Part shown: piece by piece, positions 28,163-36,956 of the stretch
Numbering within the stretch: the stretch's first letter is position 1
How the letters are laid out: the number at the start of each line of letters is the position of its first letter
Assembly: GCF_013201665.1 (NCBI RefSeq)
Contig: NZ_CP053840.1
Location: 1,922,001-1,986,000, forward strand
Length of the DNA: 64,000 bases
Reading direction: 5' to 3'
DNA from: Arcobacter venerupis
Lineage (GTDB): Bacteria; Campylobacterota; Campylobacteria; Campylobacterales; Arcobacteraceae
Notes under the pieces: model-generated
What the model saw: the letters and a program-made list of their open reading frames with translations, nothing else
Databases searched by the model: none
What the model was told of the DNA's origin: nothing
Made by a program: the position numbers and the translations under genes

Positions 28163-28207
28163 AATTTAGAAAAAATTCCAAAAGATAAGATATAAATATT
28201 GGACATT

Positions 28208-30502
28208 TTAAGATATCAACTGCCCTTTTTCATGATTTTGGAAAAAAGATATAAGGTCATCTTTCAGTAATGGTTTTGAAAAGTAATACCCTTGAAATCT
28301 ATCACATCCAAATGCCTTTAGTAAAGCGCTTTGCTCTTTTGTTTCAACACCTTCAGCTAAAATATGCATATTCAAGTTTTTACCAATAGCAATAATATTT
28401 TGAACCATCTTTTGAGCAGCAATCTCTTCAACGATAGTATCTACAAAACTTTTATCAATTTTAAGCTCATCAATAGGAAGTCTTCTTAGCATACTTAAAG
28501 AAGAGTAACCTGTTCCAAAATCATCCATAGAAATTTGAATTCCATAACCTCTAATTTCCTCCAAAAGGGGTAAAATATACTGAATATCTTCTATTAAAAG
28601 ATTTTCTGTAATCTCGATTGTAATAGAGACTTGATACAGTTCAGCCGATTCAATTGCATTTAAAAAATGTGTTAAAAACCCTACTTCCATAAACTGACGA
28701 ACAGAAATGTTAATAGAAGTTTGAAAAGTAATATTCAATATTTTTTGAACTTCTTTAATCTCTCGTAAAGTATAATCAATAATAAAATGCCCTATTTTTA
28801 GCATTTGTCCTGAAGTTTCAGCAACAGGGATAAACTTATCAGGAGGAACGCTTCCTAAAATTGCATTATTCCATCGTACAAGTGCTTCAATACCATGAAT
28901 ATATCCTGATGCATCTATTTGAGGTTGATATACCATAAATAACTCATGATTATCAACAGCTTTTTTAAGCTCTTGTTCAATGATTATATTCATTAAATAA
29001 CTCTCTTCCATAGAATTGACAAAAAGTTTAGCATTGCTTTTTATCTTCTTTGACTCATACATCGCAATATCTGATGCACGCAGAAGCATATCTAGAGTTT
29101 CTCCATGATCTGGATATTTTGCAATACCGATACTTGCACCAACACTCAAAATCAAGTTATTAATTTTATAAGGTTTAGAAATAGCCTCTATAATATTATT
29201 TCCAAGAGTTAAAAGAGCATTGTCATTTGTTAAGCGAGTAAAAAGAACAAACTCATCGCCACCATATCGGATTATAACTCCATTTTCAGGGATGAGCATT
29301 TTAAGTCGTTTTGAAAGCTCCACTAAAAGAAAATCACCGTATTGGTGACCAAAATTGTCATTAATATTTTTGAAACGATCCATATCAATATAAAGAATAC
29401 TAAAAGCAGGAGCCTCTTTAAAAAGCCAATGATTAATATTTTTTTGAAGGTACATTCTATTTGGAAGAGAAGTAAGCGGATCATGAGTTGCTTGAAATAT
29501 TAAATCTTCACTACGTTTAACCTCTGCTTTATCAATAATTCTAAAAAGAAAAAAGAATATACTTTCAATCAAAATAAAGATACTAAAAAAGATACCTACC
29601 CTTATAAAAAAGTCATTTTGAAGCAACGAATAAGGTATACGAGCACTAATCCAAAGTTTATGCATTACATCATATTGCATAGATGTAAAATATTTATTTG
29701 AATCTGAATCTTTATGAACAAAAGAAACTAAAGTCTCTTTTTGTCTCAAATCATCCATTGTAAGATGATGAGTATCAAGAATTGATTGACGAATACTCTC
29801 TATTACTTTATTAGAAATAGGAGATGAATATATTGTATGATTATCTGTTTTATTATTAGATATATATTGAAAATAATAATCTCCATCTCGAATAATAGAA
29901 ATTTGATGATTATGATCTTTATCAAAATTAATACTAAGCTTTCCAAATGAATCATTAACTCTTAGCGCTGCGGTAATAATTGTTATAATAGTACCATTTT
30001 CATCTCGAATTGCTTTTCGAATAGGTGTTATCCACTGCTTGATTGCAGCAAAGTAATAGGTACGACCAAAAACCATTTTATGGCTTTTAAGTGTCTCTTC
30101 AAATGATTTTCTACTTTCTTCTTGTTGTAAAAGATTAGGAAATGTTGATACATCATACCCACCATTTACAAATGTCATCTCACCAGTAGGAGATACTAAT
30201 GCAATTGAAAACATAGAGGGATTGTCTTTAAGTGTAGCATTAAGAGTTGATATAGCTTTGGGATTATCTTTGTAATGACTATCTTCTAAAAAACGATTAC
30301 CAACAATATTAAGAATAGTTTCTTGTGTTTTAAATAAAGAATTAGTTGAATCTATTATAAGCTTAACCATATTTTCTTGTGTTGTTTGATACCTATTATG
30401 AATAGTTTTCCAACTTGAATAACATAAAATGGTAAATAGAAGAAGAAAAAATAATGTCAATACATAAAAAATAAGCCAAACATTCTTCTTTAATATTGCC
30501 AT
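28208..30502 (-). CDS. GGDEF-EAL c-di-GMP turnover protein with periplasmic sensor
   Basis: The 764-residue protein has two membrane helices (about 8-30 and 300-320) enclosing a Cache-like periplasmic domain. A GGDEF domain with RYGGDEF (about 412-418) and an EAL domain with IEALVRWN (about 535-542), DDFGTGYSSL and KIDKSFV follow. Both active-site motifs look intact, so it could make or degrade c-di-GMP depending on a periplasmic signal. It converges with the TetR gene and has a long inverted repeat in its upstream region. Confidence 0.9.
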   Translation of the reverse strand: MAILKKNVWLIFYVLTLFFLLLFTILCYSSWKTIHNRYQTTQENMVKLIIDSTNSLFKTQETILNIVGNRFLEDSHYKDNPKAISTLNATLKDNPSMFSIALVSPTGEMTFVNGGYDVSTFPNLLQQEESRKSFEETLKSHKMVFGRTYYFAAIKQWITPIRKAIRDENGTIITIITAALRVNDSFGKLSINFDKDHNHQISIIRDGDYYFQYISNNKTDNHTIYSSPISNKVIESIRQSILDTHHLTMDDLRQKETLVSFVHKDSDSNKYFTSMQYDVMHKLWISARIPYSLLQNDFFIRVGIFFSIFILIESIFFFLFRIIDKAEVKRSEDLIFQATHDPLTSLPNRMYLQKNINHWLFKEAPAFSILYIDMDRFKNINDNFGHQYGDFLLVELSKRLKMLIPENGVIIRYGGDEFVLFTRLTNDNALLTLGNNIIEAISKPYKINNLILSVGASIGIAKYPDHGETLDMLLRASDIAMYESKKIKSNAKLFVNSMEESYLMNIIIEQELKKAVDNHELFMVYQPQIDASGYIHGIEALVRWNNAILGSVPPDKFIPVAETSGQMLKIGHFIIDYTLREIKEVQKILNITFQTSINISVRQFMEVGFLTHFLNAIESAELYQVSITIEITENLLIEDIQYILPLLEEIRGYGIQISMDDFGTGYSSLSMLRRLPIDELKIDKSFVDTIVEEIAAQKMVQNIIAIGKNLNMHILAEGVETKEQSALLKAFGCDRFQGYYFSKPLLKDDLISFFQNHEKGQLIS

Positions 30503-30517
30503 GCTATGCCTTTTAGT

Positions 30518-30603
30518 AAAATTCTACTTACATATAATTTTATCATATATGAATTCAAAATGATAATTTTTTTAATACAATTTGTATCATCAAGTAGAAT
30601 TTT
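30518..30603. repeat. Inverted repeat upstream of the GGDEF-EAL gene
   Basis: AAAATTCTACTT at 30518-30529 and its perfect complement AAGTAGAATTTT at 30592-30603 frame an AT-rich segment that itself contains the small palindrome ATACAATTTGTAT (30575-30587). It lies just upstream of the start at 30502 and could be a leader structure, an operator pair or a terminator. Confidence 0.45.
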
Positions 30604-30683
30604 TTTGTATTTACTAAATTACCAATTTCAAGTATTTCACATTTGATTCAAAAAAAATTTCTATTATTATAAAAAATAAAAAG

Positions 30684-30836
30684 TTATTCTTCATGCTTTT
30701 TATCAGTAGATATAGAAATTTCTTCTACTATTTCATTATTATTTAAAGCTTCTTTTTTCTTTCGTTTTTCTTCTTTTTTTTTCTCTTTTTCTATCTCTCT
30801 AGCTCGTTTTTCAAAATTGTAATTTATTTTAGCCAT
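30684..30836 (-). CDS. Small lysine/glutamate-rich protein (50 aa)
   Basis: A complete 50-residue frame starts at ATG 30834-30836 after a strong GAGGATAATAA ribosome-binding region. It begins MAKINYNFEKRAREIEKEKK and is packed with Lys and Glu, suggesting one long charged helix, then a short acidic tail (EISISTDKKHEE). Small proteins starting MAKINYNFEKR are known as conserved hypotheticals in other proteobacteria (recollection, not searched). Function unknown. Confidence 0.7.
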   Translation of the reverse strand: MAKINYNFEKRAREIEKEKKKEEKRKKKEALNNNEIVEEISISTDKKHEE

Positions 30837-31011
30837 TTATTATCCTCTTTTTTATATTGATTTATTTTCCCATACAATAATGCTATTTGCTGATTGCGAA
30901 GTTAAAGAAATTATCTTTGTATATTATTTCTTTATGGGTTAAGAGTTCCATTCTAGCAGAATTTTTAGATTTTAACTTGAGAGAGGAATTTTTTATCTTA
31001 TTAATTTAATT

Positions 31012-31356
31012 CTATTTTGTAAGAGAATCCCATGTTCCAGCATTATGAACATTTTTAAATCCATTTGCCATTAAAATACGCTTTGCGAAACTACTTCTAC
31101 TTCCACTGGCACAACAAAGAATTACGGGTTTAGTATTATCTAGTTCACTCATTCTACTTTTTAGTAAATCTAATGGGATATTTATACTTCCTACTTTATG
31201 GGCAAAGGCGAACTCTGATTCACTTCTAACATCAACAATTTGACCACCTTGAGAAAGTAGAGTTGGTACAAGTTTTAATACCTTATGTTGACTATATTTT
31301 TTATAAGCTATATAAGCCACTAATATAATAAACGCATAAATTATGTTTTCGTTCAA
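31012..31356 (-). CDS. Membrane-anchored rhodanese-like protein
   Basis: The 114-residue protein has an N-terminal membrane helix (about 5-17, IYAFIILVAYIAY) and a single rhodanese domain: IVDVRSESEFAFAH, then the active-site loop CCASGSRS with the catalytic Cys. It probably carries persulfide sulfur at the inner membrane or transfers it in sulfur metabolism. It follows the SMI1/KNR4 gene by 9 bases and may be co-transcribed with it. Confidence 0.85.
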   Translation of the reverse strand: MNENIIYAFIILVAYIAYKKYSQHKVLKLVPTLLSQGGQIVDVRSESEFAFAHKVGSINIPLDLLKSRMSELDNTKPVILCCASGSRSSFAKRILMANGFKNVHNAGTWDSLTK

Positions 31357-31365
31357 ATTTTTTCC

Positions 31366-31929
31366 TTATTCTAATTCATCTTTATAAACGATAGAGTTAT
31401 ACTCTTTTGAGTAAACAAGTTCACCTGAATATAACTGTTTTACATACTCTTCAAACCATAAAGAGAAACTTTGAGATACGATTTCTCGCTCATCTAATTC
31501 ATACCATAAAGTAATAATTTGCCCTTTTGTACCAGTTTCTGTAGGACTTAAATCAAGACAATAATGATCTCCACAACCATCACTCGTAAATGGTATCCAG
31601 TTTACATTCCACCACTCATTTTTAACTCCATCATCAGGAGTTGATATTTTGCCTTGAAGTTCATTTTCCAATAAGTTTTTCCAAATATTAAACTCTTCAA
31701 TGATACGGTGCGTTGATAAAAACTCCTGAGAATCAAAAAGCCAAGCAGCTTCACCTTTTTGACCATTATGTATTTTTAATACACTTATAAAATCATCTGG
31801 TAAATCAACACCAATAGTAGTTGTAAGTTCTTCTATTTCATCATCAGTAGCAGGTGGATTTAAATCTAATAAACCATCACAATAGTTGTCAGCAAGCCAT
31901 TGTTTAAACTTGTCAAATTCTTTTTTCAT
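31366..31929 (-). CDS. SMI1/KNR4-family protein
   Basis: The 187-residue protein has the SMI1/KNR4 fold signature: PPATDDEIEELTTTIGVDLP, DFISVLKIHNGQ, then WIPFTSDGCGDHYCLDL. In bacteria this superfamily often supplies immunity proteins for polymorphic toxins, but many members stand alone with unknown roles. No toxin gene is adjacent, so an orphan immunity or housekeeping role is equally possible. Confidence 0.8.
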   Translation of the reverse strand: MKKEFDKFKQWLADNYCDGLLDLNPPATDDEIEELTTTIGVDLPDDFISVLKIHNGQKGEAAWLFDSQEFLSTHRIIEEFNIWKNLLENELQGKISTPDDGVKNEWWNVNWIPFTSDGCGDHYCLDLSPTETGTKGQIITLWYELDEREIVSQSFSLWFEEYVKQLYSGELVYSKEYNSIVYKDELE

Positions 31930-32115
31930 TTAAATCCTTTAAATATTTTCGTATTCTAATGGAATTTGACTTATATCCTTTAATAAGGGTAACTTTTATA
32001 ATTTTTACACATCATAATTTAAAAGTTGCCAGTACTTATTTTATCTTTTATTTTAAATTATAATTAGTTAAGTATACTGTCCTTAAATTTAAGAAAAACA
32101 ACCTAAGGAAAATAA

Positions 32116-32460
32116 ATGAAGAGATCTATTGGAATGAAAAGTTCTTATGCTTTAATAGCTAGAAGTGTAGATTCTGAAATCACAAAAATATCAGCTGGTA
32201 ATTTTGCTTTAGGATATGAAAGTAAAAGTGGACTATTTGTAGTTCAATATTATGGTCGTTGCGATACTGATTTAAATCACGAAATTAAAAATTGGATTGG
32301 AAAATATAAAAGATTTAAATTTTTCTATGCTTCAAGCCCAAAAAGTGCTTTTGAGAAAGAGTGCAAAAATTATCATACTTTTGATAAAAATAAAATAGAT
32401 AATAAAATCCACCCCGAAAAACCTGAAAATACAGATTATACTTGTCCTTATTGTCACTAA
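32116..32460 (+). CDS. Hypothetical protein with C-terminal CPYCH motif
   Basis: The 114-residue protein is basic and aromatic-rich (GLFVVQYYGRCDTDLNHEI ... FFYASSPKSAFEKECKNYH). The order of Tyr, Arg and late Glu-His is faintly like a GIY-YIG domain, but the GIY and YIG motifs are not both present, so this is only a suggestion. It ends with CPYCH, half of a possible metal-binding site. A TATACT promoter-like box and an AAGGAAA ribosome-binding site precede it. Confidence 0.6.
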   Translation: MKRSIGMKSSYALIARSVDSEITKISAGNFALGYESKSGLFVVQYYGRCDTDLNHEIKNWIGKYKRFKFFYASSPKSAFEKECKNYHTFDKNKIDNKIHPEKPENTDYTCPYCH

Positions 32461-32485
32461 TAAAAATAAAAAAGAGCAGTAGTTT

Positions 32486-32507
32486 AAAGTTGCCTGTCCC
32501 CTTTATT
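32486..32507. repeat. Left 22-bp repeat containing TGCCTGTCCCCTTTATT
   Basis: This 22-base stretch recurs at 33519-33540 with a single mismatch, in direct orientation. The two copies enclose one leftward gene. The GC-rich core GCCTGTCCCC stands out against the AT-rich background. Confidence 0.65.
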
Positions 32508-32555
32508 TTTAAGTCTGAGTTAAGAAAAATTACTAATTGATTCCTGACATAAATT

Positions 32556-33320
32556 CTATTTTAAATAAGTCAAAATCTCTTCATTAATATTAAGTGATTT
32601 TGGTTTAATATCTTTCATTAAATTTTTAAAATTTAACACTACTTCATCTTTATTTTGGAAAGTTGCTTTTTGATTAGATTTAATTAAATAAACAGAAAAA
32701 TCACTTAGAAATGAATTGATAAACGACATCCATTGGGCTATTAACTCTGTAAAAGTTAAAGATTTTATATTTATATCAACTTTATAACCAATAACAGTTT
32801 TATATTCTTCTAATTCTAAGTAAGATCTTAAAAAACTTGAAGCTCTGTTTTTAAGTTTATTTTTTAAATTTTTGTTATTTGAAATTTCTGCTAAAACTAA
32901 AAAATAACCCATATGATAAAGAGGAGTTAAAAATGAAACTAGATTTACAGGGTACTCTTCCCACGCTTTAAATATATCTTCTATGCTTGAAAACTTATCT
33001 GATTCTTTAATCTCTTTTTCTGCCACCTCAAGGTTAAATTCTTGAGCTTCTGTGTTGAAAAAAGACGACCTTGATGACATATCAGTTATATTTTTAATAG
33101 AACGCTCAGAAAAATATAATTCTTTCATTTTGTCAAAAAAGGAAATTATATTAATAGAATTTCCATTGAGAACTATCTGGGGCATATATCTTGTTGAGAG
33201 GGATATAAGTGCAAATTTTTCTGCTGATTCCTTCATTACACTCTCTTTAAATTCAGAAGATTTAAATAAAACACTAGTGTTAATTTCTTGATGATTTTTT
33301 TTTGAATAAATTGTTTCCAT
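32556..33320 (-). CDS. Hypothetical protein flanked by 22-bp direct repeats
   Basis: A 254-residue, mostly helical protein with no recognised domain (METIYSKKNHQEINTSVLF...). It has no signal peptide or clear membrane segment. Matching 22-bp repeats lie about 50 bases after its stop and about 200 bases before its start, and a short coding-like remnant lies just upstream (33410-33530), so the gene may have arrived as part of a small mobile or recombining unit. Confidence 0.6.
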   Translation of the reverse strand: METIYSKKNHQEINTSVLFKSSEFKESVMKESAEKFALISLSTRYMPQIVLNGNSINIISFFDKMKELYFSERSIKNITDMSSRSSFFNTEAQEFNLEVAEKEIKESDKFSSIEDIFKAWEEYPVNLVSFLTPLYHMGYFLVLAEISNNKNLKNKLKNRASSFLRSYLELEEYKTVIGYKVDINIKSLTFTELIAQWMSFINSFLSDFSVYLIKSNQKATFQNKDEVVLNFKNLMKDIKPKSLNINEEILTYLK

Positions 33321-33518
33321 TTTAATATTTCCTTAGTATTTATATTTGCTAATATATTTTTTGATTTTCTTTTGAAGTATATTATCCAAATTCACTTCTT
33401 AATAGTCTCAGGATGGCAATACAAGACTCTTTAGAGTACAAAAAGGTAAAAGGTTGATTGAAAATTCTGGGGATGTTAAATTCACTTATTTTAAAGCACA
33501 GCTTTTTCTTTCGATAAT

Positions 33519-33568
33519 AAAGGTGCCTGTCCCCTTTATTCTGTCGCTTTTATTACCTGTCCTTTATT
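33519..33568. repeat. Right 22-bp repeat plus a degenerate partial copy
   Basis: 33519-33540 matches 32486-32507 at 21 of 22 positions. A further degenerate copy, ACCTGTCCTTTATT, lies at 33555-33568, so the right side carries one and a half copies. The core resembles GGGGACAGGC-type motifs that recur near REP-associated transposases in other bacteria (recollection, not searched). Confidence 0.6.
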
Positions 33569-33573
33569 AACAT

Positions 33574-34698
33574 TTACTTTTCTAACTTGTTATTCATAGC
33601 TTCAGATATTTCTATTTCAATTTGATTTACAGAATTTAATCTATCTTCAGATACTTTATATAATCTATCAAACTCGAATCTTCCAAGATAATCTGGACTA
33701 TCTAGTTCTTCATAACATATTTTCCAAAATTCTAATCCTACTTGAATTGATAACTTTGCAAATTCATTTGCATTTTTTACCCAGTCTTTAGGCTTCATCC
33801 ATATAGCTTCTTTTGAAGGAGAATAATGTACTGATGCATTTCTAATTTCTTCATATTTATTGAAAAAAGAGAGAAATGGCTCTTTAATTTGATGTTTATC
33901 AGATGTTATAATTTTAATTGTTTTATCTTTTCTTATAACTTTTTGATATTTTTCTATTTTAGATTTTAAAGATAAATAACTATTTTTCTTTAATCCTTTT
34001 AAAATATCAACTTCTATATCTTCTAATACTTCTATATTTCTTTCTAAATAACTAAAACCAATACTATTAACAAAACATTCTATAAAAGAATAAAAAGAAA
34101 TAATTGTCAATCGACTACATGAGCATATTTCAAATTTCAAATCAGAAATTTTTGTATATATTACTTTATCAATTTCTTTATTTTTATCATTTAAAATATT
34201 TTTATATCGTTCAAGAATATTATAATTATAATTTGTTTTTATAAGAGTACTGAATGCATCTTGAAGCAAAAAAGTTTCTTCAACTGATCCAAATCCTGAA
34301 TGGCAATATAATCCAATATTAAAATGATAAGGAACATAATTATAGTTATAAAGTTTTGAACAATCCATTTGTTTTTCAAGCCAACCAAATGTAATTCCAT
34401 AAGTAAATGGGTCATTACCCTCTTTAAATAATTTATTCCAATTAAATGCAATTTCATCAATTGTTTTTTTTAGAGGAAATCTTTTTATAAAATTTTCTGT
34501 CATTTGATGCAAAATCATTTCCATTTGTGGTAATTTTAATGCAATTTCTTCTTTAGATGATACCTTTAAAAATTCATGAGTTGAAAATACAACATCTTTT
34601 ATTTTTTCAATATCAGAATTTGGAACTAATACACCCATTAATTGTAAATAGATGGCAAGATTAAAAACTTCATTTATTTTTTCTTCACTTAAATTCAT
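33574..34698 (-). CDS. Hypothetical protein with a HEPN-like RNASVH motif
   Basis: The 374-residue helical protein has no named family. Near its C-terminus lies YEEIRNASVHYSP, an R-x4-H motif (R286, H291) of the kind found in HEPN nuclease or ligand-binding domains, with a supporting upstream helix (FYSFIECFVNSIGF). HEPN proteins are common in toxin and defence systems, but also occur elsewhere. It sits in the accessory patch beside the direct repeats. A HEPN assignment is an inference from one motif. Confidence 0.6.
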   Translation of the reverse strand: MNLSEEKINEVFNLAIYLQLMGVLVPNSDIEKIKDVVFSTHEFLKVSSKEEIALKLPQMEMILHQMTENFIKRFPLKKTIDEIAFNWNKLFKEGNDPFTYGITFGWLEKQMDCSKLYNYNYVPYHFNIGLYCHSGFGSVEETFLLQDAFSTLIKTNYNYNILERYKNILNDKNKEIDKVIYTKISDLKFEICSCSRLTIISFYSFIECFVNSIGFSYLERNIEVLEDIEVDILKGLKKNSYLSLKSKIEKYQKVIRKDKTIKIITSDKHQIKEPFLSFFNKYEEIRNASVHYSPSKEAIWMKPKDWVKNANEFAKLSIQVGLEFWKICYEELDSPDYLGRFEFDRLYKVSEDRLNSVNQIEIEISEAMNNKLEK

Positions 34699-34757
34699 TT
34701 TATGTGGTAATGTCCTCTATATAGTCTAACTATTATTGATACTAAATTTAATATTTT

Positions 34758-35531
34758 TTATTCTTGAGAATATTGTGCTTGAAAAAACATCGGCATCATT
34801 TTCATAGCAAAAGGGTATTGTTCTAGGATTTTATTCATTACATCATATACGACAGTTGCATCCTCTGAAGCGTATTTGATTTGTCCAGAAGTTAGCTCTT
34901 CATTTTCCCAATTTGATCTTGACATATTTTTTGATTTTTGTAATTTTTCATTTAAAATTATTGAAGCTGCTTTTCTAGCTCCTATTTGGTTTTTTGATGA
35001 GAGTTTTTTGAATATATCTTCAAGGTCGATTGTTGATTTTAGTCTTAGGTTAAATTGTCTAAAAAGTGCTACATTATCGCCTTTTAATCCAGTGCCTATT
35101 TTTATTATTTTGTCATCTTCCAAAAAGTTTATAAGTGGTTTTAGATTTTTAATTTGTTTAGTTTGAATAAGATAACATTTATCTTTTGTAGCTAATTGAA
35201 TAAGGCAAACACCATTATCTGCTTGACCTTTTTTAAATGTTGGTTTTTGTTCACTATCAAAGCCAATAAAAGGAGCTAACTCGATTGTGTTCATTGCCTC
35301 TTGCAGTTGTTCGCAAGTGTTAATAACTTCGATTGTTCTATTTCCAATTGTATAAGGAGCTTGTAAATCACTATCAAGTGAATTATCCATTAAATCAAAA
35401 AGTTTTATCATTGATTTTAATTCATAAGAGCCATTTTCTAAAATATTTTTCAAAACATTTTCAACTTCATTTTCTAAATCATCATCACAAAAAGTTCGAA
35501 TTAGATTTAATCTATCTTGATTAGAAATCAC
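34758..35531 (-). CDS. RNase D-like 3'-5' exonuclease
   Basis: The 257-residue protein has a DEDDy exonuclease domain from about residue 65: GFDSEQKP (first Asp and Glu), TGLKGDN (second Asp) and YASEDAT (Tyr with last Asp). It lacks the C-terminal HRDC domains of full RNase D. Processing of structured RNA or DNA ends is likely; the substrate is unknown. The first 60 residues are a helical extension. Confidence 0.85.
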   Translation of the reverse strand: MISNQDRLNLIRTFCDDDLENEVENVLKNILENGSYELKSMIKLFDLMDNSLDSDLQAPYTIGNRTIEVINTCEQLQEAMNTIELAPFIGFDSEQKPTFKKGQADNGVCLIQLATKDKCYLIQTKQIKNLKPLINFLEDDKIIKIGTGLKGDNVALFRQFNLRLKSTIDLEDIFKKLSSKNQIGARKAASIILNEKLQKSKNMSRSNWENEELTSGQIKYASEDATVVYDVMNKILEQYPFAMKMMPMFFQAQYSQE

Positions 35532-35622
35532 ATTTATTATTTTAATTTTAAACTCCTATTTAATTACAACCATTTTTAAAAAAGTATTGTAACATAAAGA
35601 GCTTAGACGACTTGTATTGCTT

Positions 35623-36192
35623 CTAATTTTTAATTAGCATTTTCTCTTCATCAATTGAAAGATAACGCCATTTGCCTATTTCAATATTAGGCTTAAAACT
35701 GCCAATACTAACTCGATTCAAATCCAAAACTTTTAATGGTGTTCCAAATTTGGGGTCTTTTAATGCTCCAAAAAGTCTGCGAATATGGCGATTTTTGCCC
35801 TCTTCTAGTTCAACTCTAAGTTTTGTTTTTGCTCCGCCATTTCCTATTTTTTCTACTTTTGCTTTCAGTATTCCATGAATACTTTCAACACCATTTTTAG
35901 CTTCCAAAATATGTTCATCTGTTACATAACCTCTAACCCAAACTTCATATATTTTAATGCAATTTCCCGGTTTTGTTAAAGCATCATTTATTTTTCCATC
36001 TCTTGTGAATAACAAAAGCCCTTTAGATTCTAAATCAAGGCGTCCAATAGGCATCCAGCCATCTTGAAAAAGCCAATCAGGTAAAAGATTGTAAACAGTT
36101 TTTCGCCCAAGGTCATCAGATCTTGTGACTAAATAACCTTTAGGTTTATTGAGTGCTAAGAGTATTTGAGAATCGTTTGTTATTATATTCAT
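35623..36192 (-). CDS. RsuA/RluE-family pseudouridine synthase
   Basis: The 189-residue protein has the RsuA-family catalytic core without an S4 domain: LALNKPKGYLVT, the catalytic GRLDLESKGLLLFT, and the late EGKNRHIRRLF motif. It should modify one uridine in rRNA. Short forms lacking S4 are typical of the RluE branch. Its start is preceded by AGGAATG-like sequence, and no partner gene overlaps it. Confidence 0.88.
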   Translation of the reverse strand: MNIITNDSQILLALNKPKGYLVTRSDDLGRKTVYNLLPDWLFQDGWMPIGRLDLESKGLLLFTRDGKINDALTKPGNCIKIYEVWVRGYVTDEHILEAKNGVESIHGILKAKVEKIGNGGAKTKLRVELEEGKNRHIRRLFGALKDPKFGTPLKVLDLNRVSIGSFKPNIEIGKWRYLSIDEEKMLIKN

Positions 36193-36377
36193 GGGCTACA
36201 TTCCTTAAGTATGTTTGATAAGCCCGTAGTTTCAGGGACAGGATACTTGTAAAGTATCCCCGCAATTTCTTAAGTTGTAGTTAAAAGAAAGATGATAATT
36301 ATTGTAAATAGTTTAGATAAACCGTTCACATTATATGATAAAAATTGAGGAATTCAAGTGAAAGCTATTTTATTATG

Positions 36378-36899
36378 CTATTTATCTATCCTATTTAAAA
36401 TAGATTTTACATAAGGTGATTTTTGTTTACCATAAGATTCTTGATCAGTAAAACCACTGGCTAAAATCTGTTTTTTAGAAAACTCTTACTCTTCTCTAGC
36501 AAGAGGATTGTTTAACATATAATTTTTGTATTCAATCTGTTTTTTATGTTCATCACTTCCTTTTTGAATAACATGAACATGTAAAAAGTATTCTTTATCA
36601 TTTACAATAATCATACCATCTTTTCGTGGTCGCTCAGCAGGAAAAGGTTTTTCACTGATTTGATTTTGAAAGCCAAGTTGTAACAAATGATTAACTGCTT
36701 TTTCTAAATCATCATTTTCATATAAAATAGATAAATCTATTATTCCTTTACCACCAACTTTAAATGAGGTAGAACCTATATGAATAACTTCAAATTGTTC
36801 TATACAAATAAAGTCAATAACACTTTGAGCTACTTCAAAATATTTAACCGACCAAGGATTAAAATCAGCTTTTATTTTTTTATATTTTAAGATTTTCAT
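36378..36899 (-). pseudogene. GrpB/UPF0157-family gene interrupted by an in-frame stop
   Basis: From ATG 36899 the frame encodes a GrpB-type nucleotidyltransferase-fold protein (HIGSTSFKVGGKGIIDLSIL). It stops at TAA 36486-36488 after 137 residues (NNPLAREE). Reading on in the same frame gives EFSKKQILASGFTDQESYGK and then QKSPYVKSILNRIDK to a TAG at 36378-36380, which looks like the normal GrpB C-terminus. The full frame would be about 173 residues, the family's usual length. A single point mutation to a stop is the simplest explanation. Confidence 0.82.
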
Positions 36900-36956
36900 A
36901 TATTATTTATCACTCCAAAAATTGTATTTTCACTAAATCTTATAAAAAAACTAATA

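Noticed and set aside
33405-33530. Coding-like stretch (SQDGNTRLFRVQKG ...) upstream of the repeat
   Set aside because: It has no start and ends soon after the repeat; too short to call as a gene or transposase fragment, so mentioned only as context.
36358-36408. Rightward GTG mini-frame after GAGGAATTCAA
   Set aside because: It encodes only about 16 residues, overlaps the GrpB remnant and shows no signal or conservation clue.
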